Source of the DNA: Gammaproteobacteria bacterium
Lineage (GTDB): Bacteria; Pseudomonadota; Gammaproteobacteria; Arenicellales; JAOTYS01
Reading direction: 5' to 3'
Assembly: GCA_029861795.1 (NCBI GenBank)
Contig: JAOTYS010000270.1
Coordinates: 1 to 6,420, forward strand
Length of the DNA stretch: 6,420 nt
Shown here: one piece after another, positions 1 through 6,420 of the stretch
How the letters are laid out: each line of letters opens with the position of its first letter
Position numbering within the stretch: the stretch's first letter is position 1
Notes under the pieces: model-generated
What the model was told of the DNA's origin: nothing
Seen by the model: the letters and a program-made list of their open reading frames with translations, nothing else
Databases searched by the model: none
Translations under genes and position numbers: made by a program

Positions 1-6
1 AACTAC

Positions 7-4158
<4,152 letters not shown>

Positions 4159-5373
4159 TTAGTGATCGTGCGAAGCGCCGGACTTTTCAATGTCGGCCTT
4201 GAGCACGTAGCTATTGGTGGTGACGTAGCGCGTACCCGGCCGTAGCCCACCGAGCACTTCGACCCATACTTCGTCCTGACGACCGAGTTCGAGCATGCGC
4301 ACTTCGTAGGTATCATCGAATTGAGCAAAGACCACGGTAAAGTCGCGAAATGGCTGCAATCCTGATCGGCGCACAGCGAGTGGTACTTCGGCTGTCGCTA
4401 CTTCGATCTCGCCGGTTAGATACATACCGGCTGTGAGCATCCCCTCTGGATTCTCCAGCAGTACCCGAGCCGTTACCGATTGATTCTGGCCAGCAACCGG
4501 ACTCAAGAGATCGATGGCGCCTTCGGCTTCTATCTCACCTATGGCGGTGCGGATCTTCACCGGAGCACCGATCTGAACGCGCGGCCGATCTGATGGAAAC
4601 ACCGCAAGCTCTGCCCAAACAACACGCGTATCGATAACGGTGAATAGTGTTCGGCCCGCTGTTGACTCACCTGCATTGGCGTGTCGCTCGACTATTGTGC
4701 CCGTGATCGGCGCAGCAATGTTGTAGCTGTTCAGGCTGTCGTTCGCCTCAACCGTCGCCAAGACCTGCCCTCTTTTTACCTCATCGCCAATCGACGCTTT
4801 GACCGATTGAACAACACCATCGAAGCGAGCCACGACGTGACTGACACTTTCCGGATTAGAAACGACCTGACCGTAGACCGTTACGTAGTCGCGAATGAAC
4901 GCAGGTCCCGCTGCCTCGGCTGCGATTCCCGCTGCTGCGGCAAGGCCTGAGGAAATATTCGTTCGGCCTTCTAAACTATCGTAGTGCCACTGATGGCGAG
5001 CGCCTTTGTAGCGCGCGGCCACTTCAACCTCGAACGAGTGCGGCTCGTAAACTTCTGTGTCGCCGCGCAAGTATCCTCCTTCAGCCGCAAAGTTAATCTG
5101 ATCCGTAATGCCACCGAGGCGTTTGAGGGCTATCGACAAATCGACATCAGAAGGGTCAACGGGCATACCGTCAGCCATGGCCCAAACGCGAAACTCAGGG
5201 GGAACACCGGTTTCGAAAATCGTGATCTCCAATGAGAATCCACCTTCTTCCAACAAGCGCCCGCCGTGCTGGCCAACTGCCTCACCGGAGTGCTCTTCGT
5301 GACTATTTGGCTCATTGCAGGCGCTAACGCTGAGGATCGCTACACAAATCAAAGCCTTGACGAAATGGTTCAT
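4159..5373 (-). CDS. czcB: CzcB-type periplasmic adaptor (membrane fusion) lipoprotein
   Basis: A 404-residue adaptor that should link the RND pump to the outer-membrane factor. The N-terminus is a lipoprotein signal with a hydrophobic core at 5-17 and lipobox VSAC ending at C19. It is followed by a His-bearing stretch (H25, H28, H36). Residues about 36-140 form the extra N-terminal domain seen in many CzcB-like adaptors, with YLRGDTEVYEPHSF at 101-114 and RHQWH at 126-130. The barrel-sandwich (lipoyl) domain follows: first half about 177-209 (GDEVKRGQVLATVE at 196-209), second half about 218-247 (APITGTIVERHANAGE at 221-236). The two halves are joined by only about 9 residues, so the usual long alpha-hairpin is essentially missing. 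The beta-barrel spans about 250-325 and the membrane-proximal domain about 330-395. The C-terminus ends in HDH (402-404). The ATG is supported by GGAG 7 bases upstream and overlaps the stop of the preceding gene in an ATGA arrangement, implying translational coupling. The adaptor call is very secure; metal binding by the histidines is inference. Confidence 0.95.
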   Translation of the reverse strand: MNHFVKALICVAILSVSACNEPNSHEEHSGEAVGQHGGRLLEEGGFSLEITIFETGVPPEFRVWAMADGMPVDPSDVDLSIALKRLGGITDQINFAAEGGYLRGDTEVYEPHSFEVEVAARYKGARHQWHYDSLEGRTNISSGLAAAAGIAAEAAGPAFIRDYVTVYGQVVSNPESVSHVVARFDGVVQSVKASIGDEVKRGQVLATVEANDSLNSYNIAAPITGTIVERHANAGESTAGRTLFTVIDTRVVWAELAVFPSDRPRVQIGAPVKIRTAIGEIEAEGAIDLLSPVAGQNQSVTARVLLENPEGMLTAGMYLTGEIEVATAEVPLAVRRSGLQPFRDFTVVFAQFDDTYEVRMLELGRQDEVWVEVLGGLRPGTRYVTTNSYVLKADIEKSGASHDH

Positions 5374-6420
5374 AACGCATCTCCAGCTCTGGTCAGCGAC
5401 GAATTCAGACTCACGCCGGTCAGTCGTTCGATCTCGATTACTTGCTTCAGGAAACCTACCGCAGCATCGACAGTCCTCGCACGGGCGGCAAGGTAGTCCG
5501 TTCGTGCTGCGCTGAGCTCGTAGAAGCTATAGCGGCCTGCCGCATAAGCACGTTCCGTTTCTCTGAGTGCCTGTTCAACTTTCGGCAGAATGTTGGTGTT
5601 GAATGTGTCTGCAACATGGCGACTGTGCTGCAGCTCTTGATACATCGCAAAGAGCACCGTCTGTCTTTGTATCAGCGCCTCAGATTGGCGCGCGGTCGAG
5701 AGTGCTAGCTCTGATTGCGCGGCCGCAATACGACCCTGGTTCTTGTTGCGAAATGCCAGCGGGATCGTGACTTCAGCTATGAGGGCGTAGTCATCGGTGA
5801 ACTCGAATCGTCTGATACCGGTCGAGATGCGCCAGTCGGGCTTGGCAGCTAACTCAGCGAGTCGAATCTCGCTTTCCCGCAACCGTTGTTCATTGAAGAA
5901 GCGCTGATGATCAGGACTTTGTTTGAGCCGCTCGAGCAGCGATTCATAGGTCCCAGGATCCGGCAGTCGATCCAGGCTGCCAGCAATCGAAGAAAAACCC
6001 GGTGCCGGGTCAGCCCATTGCGCCGCAAGCCGATGCATGGCAACCAGCCGTTGGTGCTCAAGGTCTTCATAATATAGCTCGGCGCGCGCTAGATCGGCCT
6101 CAGCACGTGCGCGGTCTGCCGCAGGCGAGCGCCCGGCCTCAACGCGTTTCGCCGACATCGCAACAGTCGATTCAGCCAGCTTGATCGCTTCTTGCGCTTG
6201 CAGCAACTGGGCGTCGAAACTCAAACAATCAAGAAACAGACCTGCAGTTTCAGCCGCGACATCAAGCTGCCTGACTTCGCGCTGTGTTTCTGCTAGAGAG
6301 ACCCCAGCATTGGCGGTCGCTACACGCTTGGCGCGTTTGCCGCGCTCAAGCACCCACTCGAGGCTGACGGTCAATTCCGCACTGTCTAACGCTGAAAAAC
6401 GGCCGCCTCCGGCGAAATTC
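5370..6420 (-). CDS. czcC: CzcC-type outer-membrane factor (TolC/OEP family), 5' end cut by the window edge
   Basis: Outer-membrane efflux duct of the tripartite pump; 349 codons are visible and the frame is still open at the right edge. A TTG at 6374-6372 could be mistaken for a start, but it is preceded in frame by residues reading NFAGGGRFSALDSAE. That resembles the region before the first long helix in CzcC-like proteins, so the TTG is an internal leucine. Family members of roughly 420 residues suggest some 70-90 N-terminal residues, including the signal peptide, lie outside the window. The OEP internal duplication shows as two related helical elements, RVEAGRSPAADRARAE at 92-107 of the visible part and AYAAGRYSFYELSAAR at 291-306. 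A strand-like segment begins at PDWRISTGIRRF (194-205), continues through IAEVTIPLAFRNKNQGR (214-230) and leads into the next helix, as in TolC relatives. The stop TGA overlaps the adaptor gene's ATG by 4 bases. First visible gene of the operon; its promoter is not in the window. Confidence 0.94.
   Translation of the reverse strand, partial: NFAGGGRFSALDSAELTVSLEWVLERGKRAKRVATANAGVSLAETQREVRQLDVAAETAGLFLDCLSFDAQLLQAQEAIKLAESTVAMSAKRVEAGRSPAADRARAEADLARAELYYEDLEHQRLVAMHRLAAQWADPAPGFSSIAGSLDRLPDPGTYESLLERLKQSPDHQRFFNEQRLRESEIRLAELAAKPDWRISTGIRRFEFTDDYALIAEVTIPLAFRNKNQGRIAAAQSELALSTARQSEALIQRQTVLFAMYQELQHSRHVADTFNTNILPKVEQALRETERAYAAGRYSFYELSAARTDYLAARARTVDAAVGFLKQVIEIERLTGVSLNSSLTRAGDAL
5374..5384 (-). 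promoter_or_regulatory. Ribosome binding site of the adaptor gene
   Basis: On the minus strand GGAG (5384-5381) stands 7 bases before the ATG at 5373. The site lies inside the last codons of the outer-membrane factor gene, whose TGA overlaps the ATG. This supports both the chosen start and translational coupling of the two genes. Confidence 0.75.

Overview
The window reads as a bacterial metal-efflux locus. It contains a complete tail end of a czcCBA-type heavy-metal RND operon on the minus strand and one plus-strand membrane methyltransferase gene that converges on it. The tripartite efflux architecture, the lipoprotein signal on the adaptor and the mid-50s GC estimated by eye all point to a Gram-negative proteobacterium. 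The style of the adaptor N-terminal domain suggests a gammaproteobacterium, but the exact taxon cannot be fixed from sequence alone.

Layout from left to right. Positions 7-1050 (+) encode a 347-residue polytopic membrane protein made of two consecutive isoprenylcysteine carboxyl methyltransferase (ICMT/PEMT-like) units. Its last 18 bases overlap, tail to tail, the end of the RND pump gene at 1033-4149 (-), a CzcA-type proton/cation antiporter. Nine bases upstream of the pump gene is the periplasmic adaptor lipoprotein gene at 4159-5373 (-), CzcB-type. Its ATG overlaps the stop codon of an outer-membrane factor gene (CzcC-type), which runs from 5370 off the right edge of the window. Transcription of the operon therefore goes right to left in the order czcC, czcB, czcA, and its promoter and any regulator lie beyond position 6420.

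The three operon products should form one trans-envelope complex. CzcA in the inner membrane uses the proton gradient and takes cations from the periplasm or cytoplasm, CzcB bridges the periplasm, and CzcC forms the outer-membrane duct. The transmembrane carboxylates of CzcA, and the apparent absence of the CusA methionine triad, favour divalent cations (Zn, Co, Cd or Ni) over Cu(I)/Ag(I).

There is no gene-free stretch longer than 9 bases apart from the first 6 bases, and I saw no RNA gene, mobile element, CRISPR array or convincing terminator. I do not see an obviously new system. The points most worth a second look are the duplicated methyltransferase next to a Czc pump (CzcN/NccN are single-unit relatives near such operons), an adaptor with almost no alpha-helical hairpin, and the overlapping convergent gene ends.
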